Part shown: positions 35,311 to 43,620 of the stretch, in pieces
How positions within the stretch are numbered: the stretch's first letter is position 1
Layout: every line of letters starts with the position of its first letter
The notes under the pieces: model-generated
The model's input: the letters and a program-made list of their open reading frames with translations, nothing else
What the model was told of the DNA's origin: nothing
Databases searched by the model: none
Source of the DNA: Humitalea rosea
Lineage (GTDB): Bacteria > Pseudomonadota > Alphaproteobacteria > Acetobacterales > Acetobacteraceae
Length of the DNA: 64,000 nucleotides
Assembly (NCBI RefSeq): GCF_003253705.1
Contig: NZ_QKYU01000001.1
Span: forward strand, 393,387 to 457,386
Direction of reading: 5' to 3'
Made by a program: the position numbers and the translations under genes

Positions 35311-37545
35311 TTACCCCCCGAACTTCCCACTCTTCGGGAACCCGCTCGGCGGCATCCGCCCCGCGCTGCCGCGCGCGCCCAGCCAGTTGGTCAGATCCCG
35401 TTCCACCCGCAGCTTTTCCCCGAGCTTCCAGGACAGCCCATCGGCGAGGCGGAAGGCCTTGGCATCCGCCATCCCGCCATCCTTGTAGGCCTGCAACCGC
35501 ACCCCCGCGCCGCGCTGCATCCGCGGCACCTGCTCCAGCGGGAAGGCGAGCATCTTGCGGTTCTCGCCGATCACCGCGAGGTGGTCGGCATCGCCAAGCC
35601 GCAGGCAGAGCGACGCCTCCACCCCGGGATCGACATTCAGCAGCGTCTTGCCGGTGCGCTTCTCGGCCAGCAAATCCTCGGAGCCGGTGAGGAAGCCGCG
35701 CCCGTCCTGCCGCGCCAGCAGGAAGGTCTCGCCTGGCTTCCAGACGAAGAACGTGACCACCGAATCCTCCTGCGCGAGGTCCAGCAGCAGCCGCACCGGC
35801 TGCCCGTCGCCGCGCCCGCGCGGGATGGTATCGGCCTTGATGGTATAGGCGCGGCCGTTGGTGGCGAAGAGGGTGAGGCGGTCCGTGGTCTCGCAGGGCA
35901 CCAGGATCTGCACCCGGTCGCCGTCCTTGACCTTCACCTCCGCATCCGGCGCCAGCGTGCCCTTCTGGGCGCGGATCCAGCCCTTCTCGGAGAGGATGAC
36001 GGTGATCGCCTCGCGCTCGATGAAGGCGCCCTCGTCCAGCACGACCGGATCGGGCAGGTCGCCGATGTCGGTGCGGCGGCGGCCGATCTCGGTGGTCTCG
36101 CCGAAGGCTTTGCGCGTCGCCTCGATCTCGCGGCCGATCTTCTGCCACTGCTTCTTCGGGTCTTCGAGCAGGGACCGCAGCGCCGCCCCCTCGGTCGAGA
36201 GCTTCTCGTGCTCCTTCTTGATCTCCATCTCCTCCAGCTTGCGCAGGGAGCGCAGCCGCATGTTCAGGATGGCTTCGGCCTGGATGTCGGAGAGGGAGAA
36301 GGTGCGCATCAACTGCGCCTTGGGCTCGTCCTCCTCGCGGATGATGCGGATCACCTCATCGAGGTTGAGATAGGCGATGAGCATGCCGGCCAGGATCTCC
36401 AGCCGCCGCTCGATCGCCGAGAGCCGGTACTGGCTGCGCCGGACCAGCACGACCTGGCGATGGTCGAGCCAGGCGCGCAGCACCTCCTTCAGCCCCATGA
36501 CGCGCGGGATGCGGCTGGCATCCAGCACGTTCATGTTCAGCGACAGCCGGCTTTCCAGCGCGGTCGCGCGGAACAGGCTTTCCATCAGATGCGCGGGCTC
36601 GATGGTGCGGGAGCGGGGCTCGAACACCAGCCGCACCTTGTCGGTGCTCTCGTCGCGCAGATCGGCGAGCAGCGGGAGCTTCTTCTCCTCCAGCAGCGCC
36701 GCGATCTGCTCGACCAGCCGCGACTTTTGCACCTGGTAGGGGATCTCGGTGACGACGATGGACCACAACCCGTTCTTGCCGCGCTCCACCGCCCAGCGCG
36801 CGCGCAGCCGGAAGCCGCCGCGGCCGGTGGCATAGGCCTCGCGCATCGACTCCTTGGATTCCACCAGCAGCCCGCCGGTCGGGAAATCGGGGCCTTGGAT
36901 GTGCTCCAGCAGCGCGTCGAGCGGGGCATCGGGGGTCTTCACCAGCACCAGCGCCGCGGCCAGAAGCTCGCCGGCGTTGTGTGGCGGGATGGAGGTCGCC
37001 ATGCCGACCGCGATGCCGTTCGAGCCATTGGCCAGCAGGTTCGGAAAACCCGAGGGCAGGACCAGCGGTTCCTGTTCCTCGCCATCATAGGTGGCGCGGA
37101 AATCCACCGCATCCTGGTCGATGCCGTCGAGCATCGCGGCCGCGACCTCGGTCAGCCGCGCCTCGGTGTAGCGCATGGCCGCGGGGTTATCGCCGTCGAT
37201 ATTGCCGAAGTTGCCCTGGCCCTCGACCAGCATGTAGCGGGCGGCGAAATCCTGGGCGAGGCGGACCATGGCATCGTAGATCGAGCTGTCGCCATGCGGA
37301 TGGTATTTGCCCATCACGTCGCCGACGATGCGGGCGCATTTCTTGAAGCCGGTGTTGGGGTCGAGCTTGAGCTGATGCATCGCCCAGAGCAGCCGCCGAT
37401 GCACGGGCTTCAGCCCGTCGCGCACATCCGGCAGCGAGCGCGCGGTGATGGTGGAGAGGGCATAGGCGAGGTAGCGCTCGCTCAGTGCCTCGGCGAGCGG
37501 AGTCTCGCGAATGCCGTCGGTGCGGGGGATCAGGTCATCGGGCAT
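35311..37545 (-). CDS. parC: DNA topoisomerase IV subunit A
   Basis: A 744-residue type IIA topoisomerase subunit that decatenates daughter chromosomes together with ParE. The catalytic tyrosine is Tyr126 in AMRYTEARL; the winged-helix region contains [19 protein letters not shown] with the quinolone-determining segment (Gly77-Asp-Val, then Ser87 and Ser88, with Tyr90 following). The long C-terminal part forms the beta-pinwheel. Length and order match ParC rather than GyrA. It lies 43 bp behind folK in the same direction. parE is not in the window. Confidence 0.96.
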   Translation of the reverse strand: MPDDLIPRTDGIRETPLAEALSERYLAYALSTITARSLPDVRDGLKPVHRRLLWAMHQLKLDPNTGFKKCARIVGDVMGKYHPHGDSSIYDAMVRLAQDFAARYMLVEGQGNFGNIDGDNPAAMRYTEARLTEVAAAMLDGIDQDAVDFRATYDGEEQEPLVLPSGFPNLLANGSNGIAVGMATSIPPHNAGELLAAALVLVKTPDAPLDALLEHIQGPDFPTGGLLVESKESMREAYATGRGGFRLRARWAVERGKNGLWSIVVTEIPYQVQKSRLVEQIAALLEEKKLPLLADLRDESTDKVRLVFEPRSRTIEPAHLMESLFRATALESRLSLNMNVLDASRIPRVMGLKEVLRAWLDHRQVVLVRRSQYRLSAIERRLEILAGMLIAYLNLDEVIRIIREEDEPKAQLMRTFSLSDIQAEAILNMRLRSLRKLEEMEIKKEHEKLSTEGAALRSLLEDPKKQWQKIGREIEATRKAFGETTEIGRRRTDIGDLPDPVVLDEGAFIEREAITVILSEKGWIRAQKGTLAPDAEVKVKDGDRVQILVPCETTDRLTLFATNGRAYTIKADTIPRGRGDGQPVRLLLDLAQEDSVVTFFVWKPGETFLLARQDGRGFLTGSEDLLAEKRTGKTLLNVDPGVEASLCLRLGDADHLAVIGENRKMLAFPLEQVPRMQRGAGVRLQAYKDGGMADAKAFRLADGLSWKLGEKLRVERDLTNWLGARGSAGRMPPSGFPKSGKFGG

Positions 37546-37588
37546 ATGATGTTCGCGCTTCGTTCACGGATTCATTCTCGGCCCCGGC

Positions 37589-38092
37589 TTACACCACCAG
37601 GGGGCGCATGGCGACCGGGGCGAGCAGCGCCAGCATCTCCGCCGCCGTCGCGCCGGTGACGGGGTGGCGCCAGTCGGGCGCGACCTCGGCCAGGGGCACC
37701 AGGACGAAGCGGCGCAGATGCGCGCGGGGATGCGGCAGGATCGGGTCGGGCGCTGCGCGGAGCAGATCGCCGATCGCGATCAGATCCAGGTCCAGCGTCC
37801 GGGGCGCGTTGAGCCAGGGGCGGATTCGGCCGGCCGCCGCCTCGATCGCCTGGGTGGCGGCCAAGAGGGCCACGGGCTCCACCTCCCCCGCCAGGCGGAG
37901 GACGGCATTCACGTAATCCGGGCTGCCGGGCGGCTCGGAGGGGGTTTGCCAGAAGCGGGAGAGGGTGACGCGGCGCAGGCCGGGCAGCGCCTCCAGCGCC
38001 GCGACGGCGCGGGTGAGGGTGACGGCGGGGGGCGCGCCATCCGGCCCGGGGAGGTTGGCGCCGAGGGCCACCAGGATCATGTCGCTTCGCAT
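37589..38092 (-). CDS. folK: 6-hydroxymethyl-7,8-dihydropterin pyrophosphokinase (HPPK)
   Basis: A 167-residue folate-pathway enzyme that pyrophosphorylates 6-hydroxymethyl-dihydropterin. The family motifs RTLDLDLIAIGD (ATP and Mg2+ Asp residues) and LPHPRAHLRRFVLVPLAEV are intact, and the start VALGANLPG is typical. ATG 38092 is preferred over 38080 because AGAGGGG precedes it by 6 bases. It is upstream of parC on the same strand with 43 bp between them. The two-hairpin element at 38192 lies in its upstream region. Confidence 0.95.
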   Translation of the reverse strand: MRSDMILVALGANLPGPDGAPPAVTLTRAVAALEALPGLRRVTLSRFWQTPSEPPGSPDYVNAVLRLAGEVEPVALLAATQAIEAAAGRIRPWLNAPRTLDLDLIAIGDLLRAAPDPILPHPRAHLRRFVLVPLAEVAPDWRHPVTGATAAEMLALLAPVAMRPLVV

Positions 38093-38191
38093 GGCCAGCC
38101 CCTCTTGATGCTGCGCTTATGCCCGATGCTCCGATCCGCGACTGCCCCCTCTGCACCCGCCTTTCATGCCGCGAACAAACTCGCGCGGCTC

Positions 38192-38247
38192 GGTGGGAGG
38201 GCGTCGCCCTCCCACCCCCTCCCACCAGGAAACTGAGAGTTTCCTGG
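38192..38247 (+). repeat. Two-hairpin element between divergent genes
   Basis: Hairpin 1 is GGTGGGAGGGC-GTC-GCCCTCCCACC (38192-38216, 11-bp arms). Eight bases on, hairpin 2 is CCAGGAAACT-GAG-AGTTTCCTGG (38225-38247, 10-bp arms). The flanks CCACC before and GACCTTCC after hairpin 2 recur at the 53.85 kb copy. It lies between divergent genes (folK and the gene at 38286), so it is not simply a terminator. Confidence 0.85.
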
Positions 38248-38285
38248 ACCTTCCACGGGAGCAGCGCCTTGTGTCCGGGAACGGA

Positions 38286-38687
38286 ATGGATAGCGTCATG
38301 CCACTGCGAAGGGTGACGGCGGGTCAGGCGGAACTGCGGGCGAAGTGGTGGGAGGACTGGTGGGAGGACTGGTGGGAGGACTGGTGGGAAGCGGGTTGGT
38401 CCTGGGACGGGCTGGCCAGCAAGCCGGTTGGGGAGTCGGGCAACACGATCCTTGCTGGGCGGCGTGGCGAGCAAACCCTTCGAGACTACTGGCTACGTGA
38501 CGCCACAACAGGTGATCCGAAGGATGAGGAGGCGCTGGCACGAGACGGCGAACTGATCGAGGGGCCGGACGGCAAGCGATGGCACCTCGCACATGTCCCC
38601 TTGCTCACCACGTTCGAATCTGTCCTTGCCCTCACGACGATCTTCCTTGCCGGCCTCGCCATCCGCCGTCGTTTCCAGATCACATGA
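38286..38687 (+). CDS. Orphan protein with WWED repeat and C-terminal membrane segment
   Basis: A 133-residue frame from ATG 38286 (another ATG at 38298). Near residues 20-36 four W-W-E-D units are encoded by a 12-bp tandem repeat (38346-38390). The C-terminal part ends in VPLLTTFESVLALTTIFLAG, a membrane segment, followed by IRRRFQIT. Sequence from about 38430 to 38600 is clearly lower in GC than neighbouring genes, suggesting recent arrival or relaxed selection. No family is recognised. It lies between two copies of the two-hairpin element, and could be a passenger of them. Confidence 0.45.
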   Translation: MDSVMPLRRVTAGQAELRAKWWEDWWEDWWEDWWEAGWSWDGLASKPVGESGNTILAGRRGEQTLRDYWLRDATTGDPKDEEALARDGELIEGPDGKRWHLAHVPLLTTFESVLALTTIFLAGLAIRRRFQIT

Positions 38688-38699
38688 ATCGGGGGAGGT

Positions 38700-38747
38700 G
38701 CAGGAACATCAGGTTCCTGCCGGGGGGTTCGGGGGGCAGCGCCCTCC
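38700..38747 (-). repeat. Two-hairpin element, minus-strand orientation
   Basis: On the minus strand the first hairpin pairs GGAGGGC with GCCCCCC (38731-38747, one G-U, loop GCT) and the second pairs GCAGGAAC with GTTCCTGC (38700-38720), with a 10-bp gap. The layout and AGGAA core equal the copies at 38192 and 53853. On the plus strand four Ts follow at 38752, so it could also terminate the gene at 38286. Confidence 0.7.
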
Positions 38748-38754
38748 GATCTTT

Positions 38755-39168
38755 TCACCCCGCCCGGAAGGTAATCGCCTTGTTCCCGTCCCACAGCACC
38801 GACCGCCCGATCTTCGCCAGCCGGTCCAGCCCCTCGGTGATGGTCAGGAAGTGGTTCCCCGCAAGCTGCCCGGCCTTGCTGGAAAAGCAGCAGGGGCCAT
38901 AGGCGATCAGGATCTCCGTCTCCGACACGCCGCCCGGATAGACGATGACCTGGCCCGGCGCCGGATGGCTCGTGGCGTTCTCGAAGCCGAGGCCGAGGTC
39001 GCGTTCGCCCATCGGGATCCAGCAGGCCTCGCCGCTCCAGCGGACATGGATGATGCGGTCGCTGAAGGGCAGCAATTCGCGAAAGCGCGCGCAGGTCTTG
39101 GGCGCGTCGGCCTCCTGGAAGGTGGCGTTGAAAAGCTCGCCGGCAATGTCGATCACGATGTCAGCCAC
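38755..39168 (-). CDS. DUF3830 family protein (cyclophilin-like fold)
   Basis: A 137-residue protein starting at GTG 39168. It contains EADAPKTCARFRELLPF, HVRWSGEACWIPMG, PAPGQVIVYPGGVSETEI and SSKAGQLAGNHF, the DUF3830 signature seen in small cyclophilin-like proteins of proteobacteria, often beside amidohydrolase or transporter genes. Enzyme activity is unknown. It ends against the two-hairpin element. The next gene, on the opposite strand, is the DUF1796 gene, divergent with about 210 bp between them. Confidence 0.85.
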   Translation of the reverse strand: MADIVIDIAGELFNATFQEADAPKTCARFRELLPFSDRIIHVRWSGEACWIPMGERDLGLGFENATSHPAPGQVIVYPGGVSETEILIAYGPCCFSSKAGQLAGNHFLTITEGLDRLAKIGRSVLWDGNKAITFRAG

Positions 39169-39339
39169 GCTGTCTGTCCCCCAGGGCAGGAAAGTGGTGG
39201 GGGTTAGACGAAGGCGGGCGGTCAGGCCAGTACGCGATTGCGTGCCCATGGCCCCGGGGCAGTGGTTTTGCCCTCGGCGCATTTTCTCTTTCCCCAGGTT
39301 TCACGCGCCGTTGCGCCCGACTGGGCAAAATGTTGTTCT

Positions 39340-39363
39340 GCGCGCCCGCGGCCGCGGGCGCGC
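39340..39363. other. 24-bp perfect GC palindrome upstream of the DUF1796 gene
   Basis: The half-site GCGCGCCCGCGG is followed directly by its exact complement, giving a fully symmetric 24-bp site (39340-39363), with no spacer. It sits 18 bases before the start of the DUF1796 gene and overlaps the region where the ribosome-binding site begins. It could bind a dimeric protein or form a stem in the mRNA leader, but no partner is visible. Confidence 0.75.
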
Positions 39364-39381
39364 CGCCAGGGAGAAGATTTG

Positions 39382-40074
39382 TTGGCTACCACGGATCTGA
39401 TCTTCAGCCTTGGTCCGAACTGCCGCAATGCATGGAATTTGCGGCACCAGTTCAAGGTTGATCGTGCCTATCCCTTCGACTGGTGGATCACACCGGCAAA
39501 GTCGATGCTGAGCCTGCTCGACCGTGACCGCAGCTTCGGGGTCAGCCGCGAGGATCTCGTCATCTCCGTCCCCGGGCCCACCGGGAATACCGTCTACAAC
39601 CGGCGGCTGAACCTGCTCCACCACCATGATTTCGCCCGGGTGAACAATATTGTCGAGGTCGTGACGGACGCGGAGATCGAGCAGATCAATGCCAAATACA
39701 CCGCCCTGTTCGCGCGCTTCTGGGAAGATCTGGACCGGGCCGAGCATCCCGTCGCGGTGCTGAACGGGATCGCGCGTGGCTGGCCCTCCGGCTACCTCCC
39801 GGGCGAGGCGGATCCCGCGTTGAATGGGCACATCGAACCGCAGGCGCTTGTGGACGCCCTGCGCGCGCGACTGGGGGCGAAGCTGCGCGTCGTCATCATC
39901 GATCTGGGCGAGGAAAGCCACCAGCGCCTCGACGGCGGCGATGTCGTCCGCCTGCCCGATCTCGGCACGCGCGACGAGCTTCCGGAGTATCTCAACTGGG
40001 TCGAGCCCGTTCATGTGTTCCGCGAAGCCTATCAGCGGCTTGGCTTCGCACCCGCGCTGCCGCCGGTGAGCTGA
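39382..40074 (+). CDS. DUF1796 putative papain-like cysteine peptidase
   Basis: A 230-residue protein. SLGPNCRNAWNLR (Cys and neighbouring residues, about 10-22) and the downstream YPFDWWITP motif match the DUF1796 papain-like family. Members often occur beside glycosyltransferase or methyltransferase genes, and true peptidase activity is not established. TTG 39382 (or 39379) is used because GGGAGAAG precedes it; the open frame continues upstream but covers unrelated sequence and the 24-bp palindrome. Located downstream of DUF3830 in divergent orientation. Confidence 0.8.
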   Translation: MATTDLIFSLGPNCRNAWNLRHQFKVDRAYPFDWWITPAKSMLSLLDRDRSFGVSREDLVISVPGPTGNTVYNRRLNLLHHHDFARVNNIVEVVTDAEIEQINAKYTALFARFWEDLDRAEHPVAVLNGIARGWPSGYLPGEADPALNGHIEPQALVDALRARLGAKLRVVIIDLGEESHQRLDGGDVVRLPDLGTRDELPEYLNWVEPVHVFREAYQRLGFAPALPPVS

Positions 40075-40084
40075 GCCTTTTCAA

Positions 40085-40292
40085 GGCGGGTGGCGGCCAG
40101 CGCCTGCAACCCCTCCTATTGCGGCGTGTAGCTGCAGTAGGAGGCGGTGTTCACCACCAGCACCGGGCCCCGCCCGCGCCAGGCGGCGAGCGGCAGGGCG
40201 CCGCCTTCCAGCGCCGGCAGGGAGAAGTCGTAGAGGCTCGGGGTGCCCGCCCCCGCCGACCCGCCGCTCAGGAAGACCAGCGCCGCGCGAAC
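40085..40292 (-). pseudogene. Glutathione peroxidase fragment with in-frame amber stop
   Basis: Read on the minus strand from 40292, directly after the stop of the oxidoreductase gene, the frame gives a signal-like RAALVFLSGGSAGAG, then SLYDFSLPALEGG, then VLVVNTASYCSYTPQ, which are the beta strand and the active-site Cys loop of glutathione peroxidases. A TAG (revcomp of CTA at 40116-40118) stands where Tyr is normally found, followed by EGLQAL and a loss of similarity. No start codon remains and the Gln and Trp active-site motifs are missing. It is a truncated, decayed gene. Confidence 0.8.
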
Positions 40293-40958
40293 TCAGGCAT
40301 AGCGCTCTTCCGCCCAAGGATCGCCGCGGTGGTGGTAGCCGCGGACTTCCCAGAAGCCGGGCTGATCCTCGGCGACCAGGGTGATCCGCTTCAGCCATTT
40401 CGGCGATTTCCACAGGTACAGATGCGGCAGCACCAGCCGCAGCGGGCCGCCATGCTGGCGCTCCAGCGGCTTGCCCTCCCAGGTGAAGGCGATCAGCACA
40501 TCCGGGCGGTCGAGGTCGGCCAGCGGCAGGTTGGTGGTGTAGCCGTCGTGCGATTCCATGGTGACGAAGCGCGCCTCGGGCTTCGGCCGCGCCAGCGCCA
40601 GAAGCTCCGGCATCGCGACCCCGGTCCAGCGGTTGTCGTAACGCGACCACTGCGTGACGCAGTGGATGTCGTTCAGCCATTCGCCCTGCGGCATCGCCTG
40701 CAACGCGGCCCAGTCGAAGCTCTGCGGCGCTTCCACCAGCCCATCGATCATGAGGCCGGCCGCGGCCTCCGGCACCGTCGGCTGCACGCCGAGGTCGAGC
40801 ACCGGCCAATCCTTCACCAGCGTCTGGCCCGGCGGCAGGCGGTCGTGCTCGGGGTCGCCGTGTTCGCCGGTCAGCAACCGGCCGTCACGGGCCCAGGCCT
40901 GCTTGGTCGCCACCAGCTTCGCCTTGACCTTGCCGGTCAGGCTGACGTCGTCCGCCAT
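40293..40958 (-). CDS. Molybdopterin-binding sulfite oxidase-like oxidoreductase
   Basis: A 221-residue protein of the YedY/sulfite oxidase catalytic domain family. The cofactor cysteine is Cys100 in WLNDIHCVTQWSRYDN. GVAMPELL and HGGPLRLVLPHLYLWKSPKWLKRI are family strands. It lacks the dimerisation domain of full sulfite oxidases. ATG 40958 has GGAG spaced by about 7. No signal peptide is obvious, so it may act in the cytoplasm. The substrate could be sulfite or a sulfoxide. Followed immediately by a glutathione peroxidase remnant in the same frame. Confidence 0.87.
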   Translation of the reverse strand: MADDVSLTGKVKAKLVATKQAWARDGRLLTGEHGDPEHDRLPPGQTLVKDWPVLDLGVQPTVPEAAAGLMIDGLVEAPQSFDWAALQAMPQGEWLNDIHCVTQWSRYDNRWTGVAMPELLALARPKPEARFVTMESHDGYTTNLPLADLDRPDVLIAFTWEGKPLERQHGGPLRLVLPHLYLWKSPKWLKRITLVAEDQPGFWEVRGYHHRGDPWAEERYA

Positions 40959-41023
40959 CTCTTGCGCTCCTTCAACCCGGATTACGTGCGACGTGGGCGC
41001 GCGGATGCAAGCCTCAACCTGCG

Positions 41024-41602
41024 TTACAGCAGCTTCAGCGCCGCGATGCCGCCGACCACCAGCACCACCGCGACGGTGGTCACCAGGGTCAGCCGCTTCT
41101 CGATGAAATGCCGGATCGGCGGCCCATAGGCCCGCAGCAGCCCGGCGAGCAGGAAGAAGCGCGCGCCGCGCGTCGCGATGCTGGCGGCCAGGAAGACCCA
41201 GATATCGAAATGCGCCGCACCCGAGGCGATGGTCACGAGCTTGAAGGGGATGGGCGTAAAACCCTTGATCAGGATGACCCAGACGCCCCAGCGCTCGTAC
41301 CAGCCCTGGAAGCTCGACAGCGCATCGGAGTGGCCATAGGCGGCCAGCACCGGCCGGGCCAGCGCATCGAACAGCCAGAAGCCGATGGCATAGCCAAGCA
41401 GCCCGCCGAGCACCGAGGTGACGGTGCAGATCAGCGCGAAGCGCCAGGCCCGGTCCGGCCGCGCGAGGCACATCGGCAGCAGCATGGTGTCCGGCGGGAT
41501 CGGGAAGAAGCTGCTCTCGCAGAAGGAGATGATGCCGAGCCACAGCCCCGCCCGCCGGTCGGAAGCGAGCATGAGGATGCGGTCGTAAAGGCGTCTGAGC
41601 AT
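41024..41602 (-). CDS. DedA-like (YqaA family) membrane protein
   Basis: A 192-residue inner-membrane protein of the SNARE-associated DedA-like superfamily, YqaA subgroup. ESSFFPIPPDTMLLPMCL (about 29-46) contains the conserved E-S-x-x-P/I-x-P-P motif, GKGFTPIPFKLVTIASGA is represented by IKGFTPIPFKL (about 114-124), and several hydrophobic helices surround them. Family members influence membrane lipid homeostasis or antimicrobial resistance. ATG 41602 is used; GTG 41611 is possible. It is divergent from the MFS gene, with a perfect palindrome between them. Confidence 0.85.
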   Translation of the reverse strand: MLRRLYDRILMLASDRRAGLWLGIISFCESSFFPIPPDTMLLPMCLARPDRAWRFALICTVTSVLGGLLGYAIGFWLFDALARPVLAAYGHSDALSSFQGWYERWGVWVILIKGFTPIPFKLVTIASGAAHFDIWVFLAASIATRGARFFLLAGLLRAYGPPIRHFIEKRLTLVTTVAVVLVVGGIAALKLL

Positions 41603-41643
41603 GGGCGGCACATCTCACATTGGCTCGGCGGCGGCAAACGAAC

Positions 41644-41664
41644 GCCATGCATGGGATGCATGGC
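41644..41664. promoter_or_regulatory. Perfect palindrome between divergent DedA-like and MFS genes
   Basis: GCCATGCAT (41644-41652) and ATGCATGGC (41656-41664) are exact complements with a GGG centre. The position, in the 154-bp divergent promoter region, suggests an operator for a dimeric regulator that controls one or both genes, but no regulator gene is adjacent. The sequence as RNA would also form a hairpin. Confidence 0.55.
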
Positions 41665-41756
41665 GCCACGGCAAGGTCTTCGCCTCCGCGCGCTTTCCTC
41701 CGCCCGCCCGATGCCGGAGACTGGCGCGAATCGCTGGCAGGACAGAAAAGCCCCCC

Positions 41757-43007
41757 ATGGAAACGTCCGCCCCCCGGAACTGGACCCTGCTGATCACCTG
41801 CGCGGTGCTGGTCGCGGCACTTGCCATGGGATTGCGGCAATCCTTTGGCCTGTTCCTGGCGCCGATGACGGCGGAATACGGCTGGCCGGCCTCGGGCTTC
41901 GCGCTGGCCATCGCCTTGCAGGTGCTGCTGAACGGCATCGCCCAGCCCTTCTGCGGCCAGATCGCCGACCGGCTCGGCGGGCGCGTGGTGATCTGGGGCG
42001 GCGCTGTGCTCTACGCGCTCGGCATCCTCGGGATGGCGCTGTCGGAGGACCTCGGCCCCTTCACCGCCTTCGCGGGCGTGATGATGGGTGTGGCGGTCTC
42101 GGCCGCGGGGATGCCGGTGATCGTCGCCAGCCTGACCCGGCTGCTGCCCGAGGAGAAGCGCGGCCGCGCCGTCGGGCTCGGCACCGCGGGCTCCTCCTTC
42201 GGTCAGTTCCTGGTGGTGCCCTTGTCCGGGGCCGGGATCGCCGCCTTCGGCTGGCAGGGCGCGCTGTATGCCATGGCCGCCGCCGCCCTGCTGATGGTGC
42301 CGCTGGCGCTGCCGCTGCGTGAGGCGGCCAAGCCCCGCGCCACCAGCGCCCAGCCCGAACAGACCGCGACCGAGGCGTTGCGCGATGCCGGCCGCAGCCC
42401 GACCTTCTGGTATCTGTTCTTCGGCTTCTTCGTCTGCGGCGTGCATGTCTCCTTCCTCTCGGTGCATCTGCCGGGGTTCGTCGCGACCTGCCATCTGCCG
42501 CTCTGGGTCGGCGTCGGGGCGATCTCGCTGATCGGGCTGTTCAATGTGGTAGGCAGCCTTGCCTCCGGCGAATTGGCGCAGCGGTGGAAGCGGCGGGAGC
42601 TGCTGATCTGCATCTATGCCGCCCGGGCGGTGCTGATGACCGTCTTCCTGCTGCTGCCCAAGACGACGACGACGGTGCTCGGCTTCTCCGCCATCATGGG
42701 CGTGCTGTGGCTGTCCACGGTGCCGCCGACGGTCGGGCTGGTCGCGCGCAATTTCGGCACGCGCTGGTTGGCGACGCTGTTCGGGATCGTGTTCCTCGGG
42801 CACCAGCTTGGCGGCTTCACCGGCGCCTTCCTGGGCGGCATCGTGTTCGACCGGACCGGCTCCTACGACCTGATGTGGGTCTTCGGCATACTGATGGCGG
42901 TCTTCGCGGCGCTGATCCACATCCCGGTCAAGGATGGCGGCGCGGTGCCGCCGCGCCGGGCGGCGCATCCCGGCCCGGGGCTGGACCCCCTGCCCGGCCG
43001 CGCCTGA
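41757..43007 (+). CDS. MFS transporter, second copy
   Basis: A 416-residue inner-membrane transporter with 12 predicted helices and FCGQIADRLGGRVVIWGG as loop-2 motif. VLAAALAMGLRQSFGLFLAPM-type start and STVPPTVGLVARNFG match the MFS monocarboxylate/oxalate group, as for the protein at 15078-16373. ATG 41757 removes a long unrelated upstream extension. The substrate is not predictable. A small secreted protein gene follows 93 bp downstream on the same strand. The palindrome at 41644 may regulate it. Confidence 0.92.
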   Translation: METSAPRNWTLLITCAVLVAALAMGLRQSFGLFLAPMTAEYGWPASGFALAIALQVLLNGIAQPFCGQIADRLGGRVVIWGGAVLYALGILGMALSEDLGPFTAFAGVMMGVAVSAAGMPVIVASLTRLLPEEKRGRAVGLGTAGSSFGQFLVVPLSGAGIAAFGWQGALYAMAAAALLMVPLALPLREAAKPRATSAQPEQTATEALRDAGRSPTFWYLFFGFFVCGVHVSFLSVHLPGFVATCHLPLWVGVGAISLIGLFNVVGSLASGELAQRWKRRELLICIYAARAVLMTVFLLLPKTTTTVLGFSAIMGVLWLSTVPPTVGLVARNFGTRWLATLFGIVFLGHQLGGFTGAFLGGIVFDRTGSYDLMWVFGILMAVFAALIHIPVKDGGAVPPRRAAHPGPGLDPLPGRA

Positions 43008-43100
43008 CCTGGCCCGGCCCAGCTTGACCCGTGGGGGGGTTTGGCCAAGCGGGTCCGGCGCGGTAGAAGGGCCAGGTCGATGTCACGGAGGTTTCCCCGA

Positions 43101-43613
43101 ATGCTCGCCTGGTTCCTCCGCGCCTCCGTCTTGCTCGTTCTGGTCGCGTTGCCGCCGGTGCCGGGCGAGGCGCAGCGCGCCGCCCCCGCCCCCGCCCCCG
43201 CCCCTGCCGCCCCTGCCCCTGCCGCCCCCGCCGAGCCGGCCGCCCCGCCGCATGCCTGGCTGTTCGGCAGTTGGACCGGCGGCTTCTACCCGCCCGGCGA
43301 TACCTCCAGCCCCAGCTGCACCGCGCAGCCCAGCGTCATCTTCACCCGCGATGTGGTGATGCGGTCGAGCCCGCTCGACATCGCCTATCGCCAGCGCCTG
43401 ATCGAGACGGTGGCGGCGCAGCCCACGGGCGTGGAGTTCCGCTTCGCCCCCGCCGCGCCGACCATCAGCGCCTTCGGCGCCCAGGCCCCGGGGCGCGATT
43501 CCGCCTTCGGCTGCGCCAATGTGAATTCCCTGACGGTGGAGCGCCGTGGTCCCGATGAGATCGTGTTTCCGAATTGCAGCGAGTTCCCAGCCCCCCTCCA
43601 CCGCTGCCAGTAA
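43101..43613 (+). CDS. Secreted hypothetical protein with Ala-Pro linker
   Basis: A 170-residue protein. ATG 43101 has GGAGG 10 bases upstream; in-frame ATG 43080 is less supported. The N-terminal hydrophobic stretch (WFLRASVLLVLVALPPVPG) is a signal peptide ending at GEAQ. An Ala-Pro tract (about 25-50) separates it from a globular domain with WLFGSWTGGFYPPGD and three Cys (SCTAQP, FGCANVN, NCSEFP) that could form a disulfide. No family is recognised; probably periplasmic or surface-exposed. The racemase-like gene follows after 7 bases, so the two form a likely operon. Confidence 0.75.
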   Translation: MLAWFLRASVLLVLVALPPVPGEAQRAAPAPAPAPAAPAPAAPAEPAAPPHAWLFGSWTGGFYPPGDTSSPSCTAQPSVIFTRDVVMRSSPLDIAYRQRLIETVAAQPTGVEFRFAPAAPTISAFGAQAPGRDSAFGCANVNSLTVERRGPDEIVFPNCSEFPAPLHRCQ

Positions 43614-43620
43614 GCCCCCC

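Noticed and set aside
43008..43076. Inverted repeat CCTGGCCC/GGGCCAGG before the secreted protein gene
   Set aside because: Arms are about 50 bp apart and consist of GC-rich simple sequence; chance pairing is likely.
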